From Tritrichomonas foetus (Eukaryota > Parabasalia > Tritrichomonadida > Tritrichomonadidae), in assembly GCA_001839685.1 (NCBI GenBank), contig MLAK01001188.1, positions 1 to 28,410 on the forward strand: a stretch of DNA of 28,410 bases. The letters run 5' to 3'. Both the position numbers and the translations under genes were made by a program. The notes under the pieces were generated by a model, which worked only from the letters and a program-made list of their open reading frames with translations, had not been told where the DNA came from and ran no database searches. Position 1 is the stretch's first letter. Each line of letters opens with the position of its first letter. Shown piece after piece: positions 7,586 to 16,466 of this stretch.

Positions 7586-8770
7586 TCATAATAAACAAAT
7601 CCGCTTTGCTGCTGCAATATAACATAATTGAAAATATTGTGTCCAGAACCATGTCCAGACGTAATTTCCAGGACTTGCATCTTCATGAGTTTTAGCTTCA
7701 TATATTTTGCTTATAGAATGCAAACTTTCTCTCATTTCTTTTATTTTTCTGGAGTTTAGAAGCATCAAATTATGATGAATTTTTTGGTATTCAAACATTG
7801 GCTGCTGAACAATTAATTTTTCATAGTTCAGGAATAAACTTTCAAACGGAAATCTAAATTCATCTGAAAAAATAAAAGGTACACACAATTTTTTCATCGA
7901 ATCAAAAAATCTTTTCGAGTTGTAACAATCGCCAGCAGGAATGATACATATTTGACTTTTTTCCATGAATTTCGAATATCGCTGTTTGTATTCCATTTGT
8001 GATCCTTTGTAACGATATGTTACAATAATTTTTGTACTTGATATGTTTTTGAATGCATCAATCAAATTCAGTCGAAGCACAGAAATTGATGGTTCGTGAA
8101 CATCAACACCAGCAAGTAATAACACAGAAATATCTCGCTTTTTATTTACTTTCGAAACAGGAAGATTAGAATAAACAGGTGAACTAGTTATCCTCATCAT
8201 TATACGTGGATACATAAGTGTCTCATTCCAATGCAGCATTTGTGTGGTGAACATGTTTGAGATATGCATATGGTCTTCATCACGAATCACAGAATAGAAT
8301 ATTGAGTGAGTTGTATGTAAAAAGAAATGGTCTACCCCACCATATCTTTGATAGTAATTTCCTTGTGATTCCATGATTGGATAGAGTTCGAAATAATGAA
8401 ATCCCCAATCATATCTTGAACATAGAAATCGTAAAAAGAAAACATCAGCTTGCTCTGGATCTTGTGTTACATAATTTAGTCGATAAATGTTCTGAAAAAT
8501 AAAAACATCGGGGACATACGAATGTGTATTAAATCGTTTATCTGTGTCTGGATCGAATAAAGTATCGAGGTGTTTTTGAAATCGAGGATGTGTTTTATTG
8601 TATATAAAAATTTTGGTCGGCGGGAACGAATCTTTGAATAAATAATAATGATTTGTAAATGGAACGACTTTATAATCATCGATACTTTTTATATAGTTTT
8701 TCACGTATATCGATAGGGAGCTAAGTAGAATAATATGAATGAAATGAATGAATAATAGATAGTTATTCAT
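7586..8770 (-). CDS. Exostosin-family (GT47) glycosyltransferase, type II membrane protein
   Basis: The 394-residue protein has an N-terminal signal anchor (about 4-24) and then a lumenal exostosin-like domain. Diagnostic pieces are KIFIYN (53-58), DPEQADVFFLRF (104-115), the RYGGVDHFFLHTTHS block (142-156), and the C-terminal sugar-nucleotide-binding part: YSKFMEKSQICIIPAGD (265-281), a SKRFFDSM helix (285-292), then CVPFIFSDEFRFPFE (296-310). This arrangement matches plant and animal GT47 enzymes, in which the last block contains the conserved 'C-P-x-G ... GC-P-V-I ... PF' signature. It probably acts in the Golgi on surface glycoconjugates; the donor sugar cannot be told. The gene converges with the lipid-anchor gene across a 231-base spacer. 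A TCA element (complement of 8782-8784) lies 11 bases before the start. Confidence 0.85.
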   Translation of the reverse strand: MNNYLLFIHFIHIILLSSLSIYVKNYIKSIDDYKVVPFTNHYYLFKDSFPPTKIFIYNKTHPRFQKHLDTLFDPDTDKRFNTHSYVPDVFIFQNIYRLNYVTQDPEQADVFFLRFLCSRYDWGFHYFELYPIMESQGNYYQRYGGVDHFFLHTTHSIFYSVIRDEDHMHISNMFTTQMLHWNETLMYPRIMMRITSSPVYSNLPVSKVNKKRDISVLLLAGVDVHEPSISVLRLNLIDAFKNISSTKIIVTYRYKGSQMEYKQRYSKFMEKSQICIIPAGDCYNSKRFFDSMKKLCVPFIFSDEFRFPFESLFLNYEKLIVQQPMFEYQKIHHNLMLLNSRKIKEMRESLHSISKIYEAKTHEDASPGNYVWTWFWTQYFQLCYIAAAKRICLL

Positions 8771-9056
8771 TCTGCTTTCATTGAGAAAAAAATGGAATAG
8801 TGAAAAATGGCATTAATACTTTTTGATAAAAATAAAATAGTCGGAACATATTTTATCGTTAAAAATTTCTTGAATCACTTAACTTTTTATTAGAAAACCG
8901 ACACTTATTGAAATTATTGAATGCACTATCAATAAGTTAATATGTCTAATTTTTTTAGTCACAAATAAATATATGCCATTCTGAAATGAACGAGGAAGTT
9001 GGTCTTAAATTTCCTCCTTTCAAAATTGAATTGGGAAATAGCATCAAATTTCTAAG
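8771..9056. promoter_or_regulatory. Divergent promoter between glycosyltransferase and CDK-like kinase genes
   Basis: This 286-base AT-rich spacer carries TCA elements near each start: the complement of 8782-8784, and 9044-9046. A CTCCTTTCA stretch at about 9014-9022 resembles the CCTTT-type (M5) core element described in Trichomonas. The match is short. Confidence 0.35.
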
Positions 9057-10148
9057 ATGCAATCCCTCGACGATCTTTACGAAATCATTGCGGTCCTTGG
9101 TGCAGGAAACTATGGGCAAGTGTTCAAAGCTCGTGATCGATCGACAGGCGAAGTTGTTGCTCTGAAGCGAATTAAATCAATTCAACAATCTGAAGGTTTT
9201 CCTCGTGTCGCACTACGTGAAATAGTGTCACTACGATCATTAGGAACAGAAAATCCAAACATTATTGCTTTAAAAAACGTCATCAAGATTGATCATCCAA
9301 AAAGCGTCTATTTGGTTTTCGATTACTTCGAGTTCGATTTATATGGCTTAATAACATCTCCAATGATCAAACCGTTTACTCCAGCTCAAGTGAAATGCTA
9401 TCTCAAACAAATGCTAATTGGATTAGATACTATCCATCAGGCGGGAATTATTCATCGCGATCTCAAACCAGCTAATATACTTTTATCTACCGACAATCAA
9501 CTCAAAATCGGTGATTTCGGATTATCGAGAATTTGCCCCAATGACAATTCAGGACCAATGACTCATAAAGTTGTAACTTTGTGGTACCGAGCACCAGAAC
9601 TCCTTTTAGGACAGACCAAATATGGACCTGAAATTGATATTTGGTCACTTGGATGTACACTTTTTGAAATGATAACAGGAAAGCCACTTTTTAAAGGAGA
9701 AACAGATCTTGAACAATTGGGATGCATCATAAGAATGCTTGGACTCCCAAGTGAAGAACATTTTCCAGGCTGGCGAAACTTACCAAACGCTCAACTTTTT
9801 TCTAGAAACCAACACAATGGAAATAGAAATGGAAGTAATAGCACATCAAATTTTGAGCGATTTTTAGATGAAAAACTACCTGCTGAATTTTTGGATGCCA
9901 AGCCTCTTTTAACTAGAATGATTGACATTAATCCACAGAAAAGAATTTCTGTACAGGATGCATTATTACACCCATACTTCCATGAAGATGAAAGCAAAGG
10001 TGAAAAATTTTCACCCGAAAGCTTGCCACCAATCTTCCATGGAGAAATCCACATGAAATACCGCCCTGTACCACAAAAGAAGAAGAGAGTGAATCTCTTC
10101 GACCTCAGGCCAATAATACGACTACCACCACCAATTATAGCCGATTAA
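9057..10148 (+). CDS. Cyclin-dependent-kinase-like protein kinase (CMGC, transcriptional-CDK type)
   Basis: This is a complete 363-residue kinase: glycine loop GAGNYGQV (15-22), catalytic Lys37, a C-helix SEGFPRVALREI (45-56) in the place of PSTAIRE with Glu55, HRDLKPAN (133-140), DFGLSR (153-158), T-loop MTHKVVTLWYRAPE (168-181) with Thr169 as the likely activating phosphosite, and the CMGC DIWSLGC (194-200). The EGFP-x-x-ALREI helix and VVTLWYR activation segment are closest to CDK9/12/13 and related transcriptional CDKs, so a cyclin partner and an RNA polymerase II-related role are plausible (inference). The Thr14 equivalent is Asn18 while the Tyr15 equivalent Tyr19 is kept. The C-lobe carries an Asn/Gly/Ser-rich insert (250-266). 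The tail (335-363) is basic and Pro-rich. Confidence 0.9.
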   Translation: MQSLDDLYEIIAVLGAGNYGQVFKARDRSTGEVVALKRIKSIQQSEGFPRVALREIVSLRSLGTENPNIIALKNVIKIDHPKSVYLVFDYFEFDLYGLITSPMIKPFTPAQVKCYLKQMLIGLDTIHQAGIIHRDLKPANILLSTDNQLKIGDFGLSRICPNDNSGPMTHKVVTLWYRAPELLLGQTKYGPEIDIWSLGCTLFEMITGKPLFKGETDLEQLGCIIRMLGLPSEEHFPGWRNLPNAQLFSRNQHNGNRNGSNSTSNFERFLDEKLPAEFLDAKPLLTRMIDINPQKRISVQDALLHPYFHEDESKGEKFSPESLPPIFHGEIHMKYRPVPQKKKRVNLFDLRPIIRLPPPIIAD

Positions 10149-10185
10149 TTTGTTTTTATTTTTGTTTGTATTGTAATAAAGTTTC

Positions 10186-10223
10186 TTTTTCATCAATCTT
10201 CTTCTTTTTCATCAATCTTCTTC
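10186..10223. repeat. 19-bp tandem duplication in the 3' flank of the kinase gene
   Basis: TTTTTCATCAATCTTCTTC occurs twice in exact tandem (10186-10204 and 10205-10223). A third, diverged copy follows at about 10224-10241. It lies in the 238-base convergent spacer downstream of the CDK-like gene and has no coding role that I can see. Confidence 0.85.
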
Positions 10224-10385
10224 CTTATCATCAATCTGATCGTCCCACACATAAATCAGGAGTTGTTTCTTCTGATCTTGAGATGAATTTCTCTCTCAGC
10301 GTTAATGTAAAATGAAAAGAAAGCAAAATCGAAAAAGACTAGTTTTAATTAAGAAATATTCTTTTAAAAATAAGGACCTGTCTTT

Positions 10386-13367
10386 TTAAGCAGAAGCAGA
10401 ATAAAATCTATTCATAATAGAGGCACAATATTCAATTGCATCTGCAACTCTTGGTTCATTTTCATATCTCCAAGGAAGTTGTTCGAGATAACGAACGAAA
10501 CATCTTTTATATAAGAAAATGACAATCTTTTTAACTCTACAAGAAGCTCCAAGGAATACAATGAAAGGCATTGCTGTATCAAATGTCGTATTTGGATCAT
10601 ATAATAAACTAATGACTGATCCATAAAATTGTGGATCAAAAGAAAATGTTTCCATTTGTTCAATCATTTTTGTAACTAATTTTCCAATTGACTTACAAAC
10701 AACTTCATCTTTCTTTTCCATTTGTGCTGTTAAGCTCTTCCAAAATGTATCTGTATTCATTGCTGAATAAACATCAACTTTGAATCTTCGTGCAAGCTTT
10801 AAAGCTGTTACACAATAGTTATTATCATCAGAAGTTAAACCTTCAAGTAAACAAGGAATGAGATTTGCTAAATCAAAATCAGTTCTTCGATTCAAAAGTG
10901 AACACATTGCATGTGTAACATCCTTATCTTTGGTTTTAATATATTTATCAACAAGTGTCTTCCAAATTAAAATTCGTAATGTTGTATCATTACAAATTGG
11001 AATTCTTTCAATTAAAAGCAATGCATTCTTTAACTCTTCTCCATCTTCTGATAATCCACCAATAATAAAGTTCCAAACATCAGACTGTGCAATAATTGCT
11101 TTCATGGTTCCAACTCTTGCACATGTATTCAATAATGGCAAAATTGTTTCTGTTGCATTATATGTAAAACAATTATTTACAATATATTTATAAATAATTG
11201 ATGCTGTTTTTTCATTAATTTCTGCTTCAGGGTTAACCAAAAGGTTAGAAACTGAATCCAAAAGATTTTGCAAATCTTCTCCATCGCGAACTTCTTCAAT
11301 ATTAATCATTGCTTTAACTTTTTTGGAATTAGTCTCACATAAATTAGCGAGTCCTTTAATATAAAGCGACAATAAGAATAAAGATTTACATGCTAAAGGA
11401 AGAAATTCAGGAAGTGGTCCGAAAATGGTAATCATGAATCTAAAGAAGCCAATTGCATATCTTCCAGTTAAAGCATTATAAGTTTCTACGATATCTTTGG
11501 GTTGAAGCTTTTGAATATTCTGGGAAATTAGTGCTTGAATCACTTCTAAGGTAACATGTGAGTTTGGCATTGAAAGGAATTTCTTAATCATTTCAGGAAC
11601 ATTTGTAATCTTATTAGCAATTAATTTCAATGCTGTTATAACAAATAGTGGTTGACTTTCAATCATTGTAATGATTTCATCAACAATTATTTCAGGTTTA
11701 ATGATTTCTGTAATTGAGTCTTTAGATAACATTTGCTTCATGATATCATAAGCAGCATCTTGAACAGGAAGTGAAAGATTTTGATTAATTAATCTCAAAA
11801 TGTCCTTGAATAGTTGAATAGTCAATTGATAATCCATATGATAAAGTTGTTGTAAGTTCAAAAGAGCAGTTGGATCAAGTGGATTAATTGTATGAATCTT
11901 TTCAAGGAGTTCAGCCATTTCATGATCAGCACGATCAATAGCTCTTTTCATGATTGCTTCATGCTGTGGTCGAGTTTGGTTGACCCATGCCATGTATTCA
12001 CGTACGTTTGTACCTTCAAAGATAGCTGTACCACTTTCAAGGTATTTTCGAACGACTTCTGCTTTTGGACGATGTGCAGGATCTGCCACCCAACAATTTC
12101 GAATTAAATTTGCCATTTCTGGCTTAGTATTGGCTGGTAGCTCTGGTCGAACATTCTTGTAGACAACCATGGCAGCGATTTGTGTGACGAAATAACCACG
12201 GTATGGAACTTCACACGAAAGGAGCTCATATAAAATGAGACCAAGTGAATAAACATCGACTGAAGAGTCGTAATTCCCTTCACCTTTTTGAAGAACTTCA
12301 GGAGCTGTCCATTGAATTGTTCCAAGTTCAAGAGTCATGTTTGGTCCAATTTGACGAGCAAAGCCGAAATCGCAAATAACAGCATTATAATCTTCATCGA
12401 GAAGAATGTTTTGAGATTTGAAATCACGATGAATAAATCTCATAGCATCAAGATATTCAAGTCCTCTCGCAAGTCCACACGCAATCTTCAATCTAGTTGT
12501 TGGTGACAATTTTTTGGCATTTTTGCCATGAAGTGCATCAAAAAGACAACCATTAGGCAGATACCTAGTGGCAATACAGAATGGTGGAGTGACAGTTACA
12601 CCACAGTATTCAATAACGTTTGGATGCTTCAGTTTAAGAAGGGCATTCAATTCTCTTTTCAAGGAGAGAATGTTTCTTTTTGACAATTTGACAGATTTCA
12701 ATTCCTTAACGGCAACTTCCTCTCCAGAAGGCACCATTTTCGCCAAATTGACTTGCGCGAAAGCGCCTCGCCCAACTTCTTTGATATTCTGGAACTGATT
12801 GTGTTGGATGATTCCAGGGAATTGTTTGTCTTGTTGAGGAGGAACTTTTCCTAAGATTAACAAAATATCATCTAATTTATTTTTGACTGCGTTGGCGACA
12901 GGAACAGGAAGCTGGTGAACTGCTGATTTGAATGTTTCGTACATAGCGACCATGTCTAAGTAATGGGCGTAGCAGAGTCCGTTGATGTCGAGAAATGTTT
13001 TCGTGAGTAATGAAGAAGAAATCAATGACCAACTTTTCCAGAGTAATGAAAGTTCGTTGTATTGCTCGTTGATTGGGTGTTTAAGGAAGTATGAAAGCAT
13101 AGACTTGGCTCCATATCGAGATGCGAATGATATGAAGGCTGTACAAGACTTGAAAAAGTCGAATAGTATGCGAGCATCCTTTCCTTTGATTTCAGGAGGA
13201 TGGTCACGAAGGAAATTTGTACGAAATGCTTGAAGATTCGTCATTATTAAATCGATTTTGTTGTGTCCAAAAGAAATGGTTGGAACAACACTCTCAATGT
13301 AAGTGTACGTTATATCGAAGTATCGCTTCCACTGGCCGAGTGTGGTTGGAAGATTTCCAATTTGCAT
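10386..13367 (-). CDS. TKL-type protein kinase with N-terminal helical domain and long helical-repeat C-terminus
   Basis: The protein has 993 residues. Residues 1-190 are helical with no recognised domain. The kinase domain spans about 192-450: GRGAFAQV (199-206), Lys221 in VAVKEL, Glu239, HRDFKSQN (313-320), DFGFAR (333-338), TIQWTAPE (350-357) and DVYSLGLILYELL (371-383). The HRDFKSQN loop and GT-x-x-WTAPE activation segment are typical of the TKL group. Residues about 480-993 are leucine-rich helical units consistent with armadillo/HEAT-like repeats, though I see no strict period. All catalytic residues are present, so activity is expected. The stop is TAAAA, fitting the trichomonad polyadenylation pattern. 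A TCAAAA element (complement of 13375-13380) lies 11 bases before the start. The substrate and pathway are unknown. Confidence 0.88.
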   Translation of the reverse strand: MQIGNLPTTLGQWKRYFDITYTYIESVVPTISFGHNKIDLIMTNLQAFRTNFLRDHPPEIKGKDARILFDFFKSCTAFISFASRYGAKSMLSYFLKHPINEQYNELSLLWKSWSLISSSLLTKTFLDINGLCYAHYLDMVAMYETFKSAVHQLPVPVANAVKNKLDDILLILGKVPPQQDKQFPGIIQHNQFQNIKEVGRGAFAQVNLAKMVPSGEEVAVKELKSVKLSKRNILSLKRELNALLKLKHPNVIEYCGVTVTPPFCIATRYLPNGCLFDALHGKNAKKLSPTTRLKIACGLARGLEYLDAMRFIHRDFKSQNILLDEDYNAVICDFGFARQIGPNMTLELGTIQWTAPEVLQKGEGNYDSSVDVYSLGLILYELLSCEVPYRGYFVTQIAAMVVYKNVRPELPANTKPEMANLIRNCWVADPAHRPKAEVVRKYLESGTAIFEGTNVREYMAWVNQTRPQHEAIMKRAIDRADHEMAELLEKIHTINPLDPTALLNLQQLYHMDYQLTIQLFKDILRLINQNLSLPVQDAAYDIMKQMLSKDSITEIIKPEIIVDEIITMIESQPLFVITALKLIANKITNVPEMIKKFLSMPNSHVTLEVIQALISQNIQKLQPKDIVETYNALTGRYAIGFFRFMITIFGPLPEFLPLACKSLFLLSLYIKGLANLCETNSKKVKAMINIEEVRDGEDLQNLLDSVSNLLVNPEAEINEKTASIIYKYIVNNCFTYNATETILPLLNTCARVGTMKAIIAQSDVWNFIIGGLSEDGEELKNALLLIERIPICNDTTLRILIWKTLVDKYIKTKDKDVTHAMCSLLNRRTDFDLANLIPCLLEGLTSDDNNYCVTALKLARRFKVDVYSAMNTDTFWKSLTAQMEKKDEVVCKSIGKLVTKMIEQMETFSFDPQFYGSVISLLYDPNTTFDTAMPFIVFLGASCRVKKIVIFLYKRCFVRYLEQLPWRYENEPRVADAIEYCASIMNRFYSASA

Positions 13368-14509
13368 TTTTTTATTTTGAATATTACAATTGGAATTTGA
13401 TAAATTGATTAAAAATTACATAAAAAATTATTGAATTGCATTTTTTGAATATGAAAAGAGTGAAAAATTCAATAGATTACAAATGTTACTCAAAGAGTTT
13501 TTATAAAAACATGAGGAAATTTCCTCTAAAACATTTTCAATTCTTTCACTGATGTTTAAATACTCTCTACATAGAATGTAAGGTGCAGCTCAAAAAAAAA
13601 ACCAACTGAAGCAATTTTTTGGAAATAATCAAAATTCACATGAGAACTATCTTCATTCAAATCAAAAATAATTAATACAATTTTCGAATTGGCAATTCAT
13701 TATTGAGATTTTCATCGATAAATAGTTGTCATTCGAAATCTGATAATTGGATCGAAATGTGATTTGATTATATCATTTAAAAGTGATTTTTTTGACGATA
13801 ATAGACTGTCGTTGATAGTAATTCTTCTAAAATTCTTTTGTTTGAAGGAAACTTATCGAATTCGATTATCACACCAAATATTTAATTGATCTGATAAAAT
13901 TTAAATCTTAACAGTTATGAGTAATACACCTTTATTCATCATACATTTCACAATTAGTACTCACCTAAGATTATGTTATCATGAATGATAATTCCAACAT
14001 CAACCGATTCGGAATGTACTAAAAGATTGTCCCAAATAACAAACTTTTCAGATATAATTTCCTTCTTACATATCATGTATATATGAGTTCTTTTGAATAA
14101 AGAGAAAATAATTAAATAATATAATATTCATTTGGCTCAAGTACAAATAATGATAGTGTTACTTCAATATTCGAACATTTATTCATTAGAGACTGTAAGA
14201 TACATATTATAACTGAATATAATTTTTTTTAACTAATCCCAATTAGACTTCGGATAAATATAAGAGGGCCTTGATGAACATGATAAAAAAAAGCACAGAT
14301 ATGAATCAACTCGCATGACTACCTCATAAACGAACGACAGAAAAATGAAAAATAATACAGTGAGATTTTGAGCGTACATAAATGAATCATTACGAAATAT
14401 CATAAATAAATGAACTTTTGATAAAAGGGTACGTTAATTTGATTCAAAAAGTTCATCGATAAATTTTTCGCCTCAATATTGACAAATTGAAAAATAAAAC
14501 TCGATTATT
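13368..14509. promoter_or_regulatory. Long divergent intergenic region
   Basis: This 1.14-kb AT-rich region separates the TKL kinase (-) and SAPS-like (+) starts. It was scanned for tRNA boxes, intron signals and small open frames without success. The one distinctive element is the exact 14-bp palindrome GAGGAAATTTCCTC at 13513-13526, about 150 bases upstream of the kinase start. A TCAATA element lies at 14473-14478, upstream of the SAPS-like ATG. Confidence 0.4.
13513..13526. repeat. Perfect 14-bp palindrome
   Basis: GAGGAAATTTCCTC is fully self-complementary and stands out by its GC content in an AT-rich divergent promoter. It could be a site for a homodimeric transcription factor (inference). 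Confidence 0.6.
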
Positions 14510-15985
14510 ATGTTTGCTTATTCAACGATTAATTACCAAAATTTACTCGATAAGATCCAAGAAGGAGCTATTGAATTATCAGAAGTCGTTGAAAATGATG
14601 GCTTCACCACCGCATTACGAAATGATTCCCAAGTTTTGATTTCTTATTTAACGCAGGATCACATTCTCCGGCAAATAACCCGTTACGCACTAACAAACGA
14701 ATACGAAGGGACGATAGACCCTTATAATTACAGACGAATGCAAAGACATTGTATCAATATTTTAACATCGTCCGCCAGAAATCTTCAAAATTTCTTACTC
14801 GAAAACGAAGACTACATAGTATTTTTACGGTCGTTCCCGGAGACAGAAAGTATCAATTTCCCAATTCTCTGTGCCAATTATACCAAAATTATCGATTTTC
14901 TATTCAGTTATTCTCAAGGAAACTTCATGACAAATGACTACACAGAGCTAGCGGATATCCTGATTGGCCACATAGACATTCTTTCATTTCAAAGTCTATT
15001 CGTAAAATTATGCTGCGACTTTTCAAACAATTTTAATTTATCGTACGATCTAATGAAAAAGCTCATAAGTTCACCAAAGGACTTCTCAAAAATTTACACG
15101 CTTTTGAAGATCGTCGATGACAAGCCTTCCTTGATTTTGTTTCTAAATATTCCAGAAATTCTTCAACCATTATATGAAATAGTGGTCAGAACATATGGAA
15201 AAGATCACACAATCTGTGTTCACACATGCTCTCTATTGTCAATTATTATAAAATCAACAGCACCTAATAATTTATGCTACAGGTATGGAACTGAATATGG
15301 TGACAAAATCAATTTTTTACAACCAATTAACTACAGCAGTGCTGCAGTATTGGAGATATTCCCGAAATATGTTGGGTTGTTCATTGATAGATTTTTTTCG
15401 GAAGATTTACCAACTCAACTAAATCAAAGTATCCTTGAAGCATTAAAGATAATGGAGTTCAACGAGTTGCAAATCATTGCACAAAAATATAATATTTTCC
15501 AAAAAATTATGGATAATTTTCCAATGTACCTTAAAAAGAAGACAAACGGCCATTTCTTTTCTGTTGCTCAACTTTTCATCACAAAGGAAGTGAGATGTCC
15601 AGAACATTTGAAAATCAAATGGGCAACTTTCGTCAAAGAGCAATTCAAAGACCATTATCGTGACATCCACATTTTTTATGGTGGACCAACCAGACAGGGT
15701 GCGTTCTTTATTCGCACTGAACCTGTTTTTAATATTCCTATGTCAATTGAATCAATTGACACAAATCCAGGCTCTCAAAGACATAGTTCAACTCATACAC
15801 CAATCAAAATTGAAATCACTGCAGAGATTTCCAAAGATGTTGATTTGGATAAACGACTGATGTCAAAAAGCCTTGACCAAAATACAATGTCGAGAATAGT
15901 GAAGAGTAGTAGATTCACTATTAAGAAGGAGCCTGCTAGAAGACCAGATTCTGATTCATCAAATGATGCTTCAAACCTTATCTAG
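14510..15985 (+). CDS. SAPS-domain-like protein (putative PP6-type phosphatase regulatory subunit)
   Basis: The 491-residue all-helical protein shows the order of features of SAPS proteins (yeast SAP/human PPP6R). An N-terminal LLDKIQEGAIELSEVVEND (12-30) stands where the family has LLD..xVTLxELxDEDD. Next comes a helix 'ALRNDSQVLISYLTQDHILRQI' like the family's 'CKxQNxKLLDFL...L..L', then a Cys-containing helix, a FSK-like YTKIIDFL block (123-130), and a GHIDILSFQSLFVKLC segment (153-168) like the family's 'KHIGTSALMDLLLRLV'. Residues 400-491 are a polar, Ser/Lys-rich tail, probably disordered and phosphorylated. SAPS proteins bind the catalytic subunit of PP6/Sit4. The similarity is judged by eye and is distant, so another ARM-type helical protein remains possible. 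Confidence 0.62.
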   Translation: MFAYSTINYQNLLDKIQEGAIELSEVVENDGFTTALRNDSQVLISYLTQDHILRQITRYALTNEYEGTIDPYNYRRMQRHCINILTSSARNLQNFLLENEDYIVFLRSFPETESINFPILCANYTKIIDFLFSYSQGNFMTNDYTELADILIGHIDILSFQSLFVKLCCDFSNNFNLSYDLMKKLISSPKDFSKIYTLLKIVDDKPSLILFLNIPEILQPLYEIVVRTYGKDHTICVHTCSLLSIIIKSTAPNNLCYRYGTEYGDKINFLQPINYSSAAVLEIFPKYVGLFIDRFFSEDLPTQLNQSILEALKIMEFNELQIIAQKYNIFQKIMDNFPMYLKKKTNGHFFSVAQLFITKEVRCPEHLKIKWATFVKEQFKDHYRDIHIFYGGPTRQGAFFIRTEPVFNIPMSIESIDTNPGSQRHSSTHTPIKIEITAEISKDVDLDKRLMSKSLDQNTMSRIVKSSRFTIKKEPARRPDSDSSNDASNLI

Positions 15986-16466
15986 ATTAGCATCATTTAT
16001 CTGTTTTTTATTTTTTTATTATTCGGAAATTATATGATAAATACTGTTCTTTTTCACTTTTCTTTGACTTTGTCTTTCGTTCTTATTTATTTTCATTTTC
16101 ACGAAGTTTGAGTAATAGTAATTGTAATTCTCTACTTGTGTTATTGCAAGAATTAAATGAATGGTCATAACAAATTCTATTTTCTTTCAATTTGAGTCAC
16201 TTTCCAAAAAATGTCATATATCGATTCTGAACATTCCCAATTTTATAGGTAGAGTATACTATAGTATGAATGCGTTCATGAATCACTTCTATCTCATGAT
16301 TTAATAGAAGCATCAAAGTCAGCTTCCCTAATTTCTAAAAAGCTTCAAAACAGAAGAAGAAGAAGAGTTACCGGACTTTCCAAAGACAAACAAAAGACTC
16401 ATTTGTTTTGATAAAAAATGAAATCCAAACACAAAAAGATTTTCATATATGATTTATTTTAAAATT
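15986..16466. other. Convergent intergenic spacer
   Basis: This 481-base spacer lies between the 3' ends of the SAPS-like and PFK genes. It includes a 12-bp palindrome ATACTATAGTAT (16256-16267) and an AGA/GAA trinucleotide run near 16350-16365. No gene is recognised. Confidence 0.5.

Noticed and set aside
13368..14509. Possible RNA gene (tRNA, snRNA) in the long divergent spacer
   Set aside because: No A/B box pair, no cloverleaf arms and no conserved snRNA motif could be found by eye.
16256..16267. 12-bp palindrome ATACTATAGTAT in a convergent spacer
   Set aside because: It is an AT-rich dyad of the sort expected by chance in this composition and sits at no promoter.
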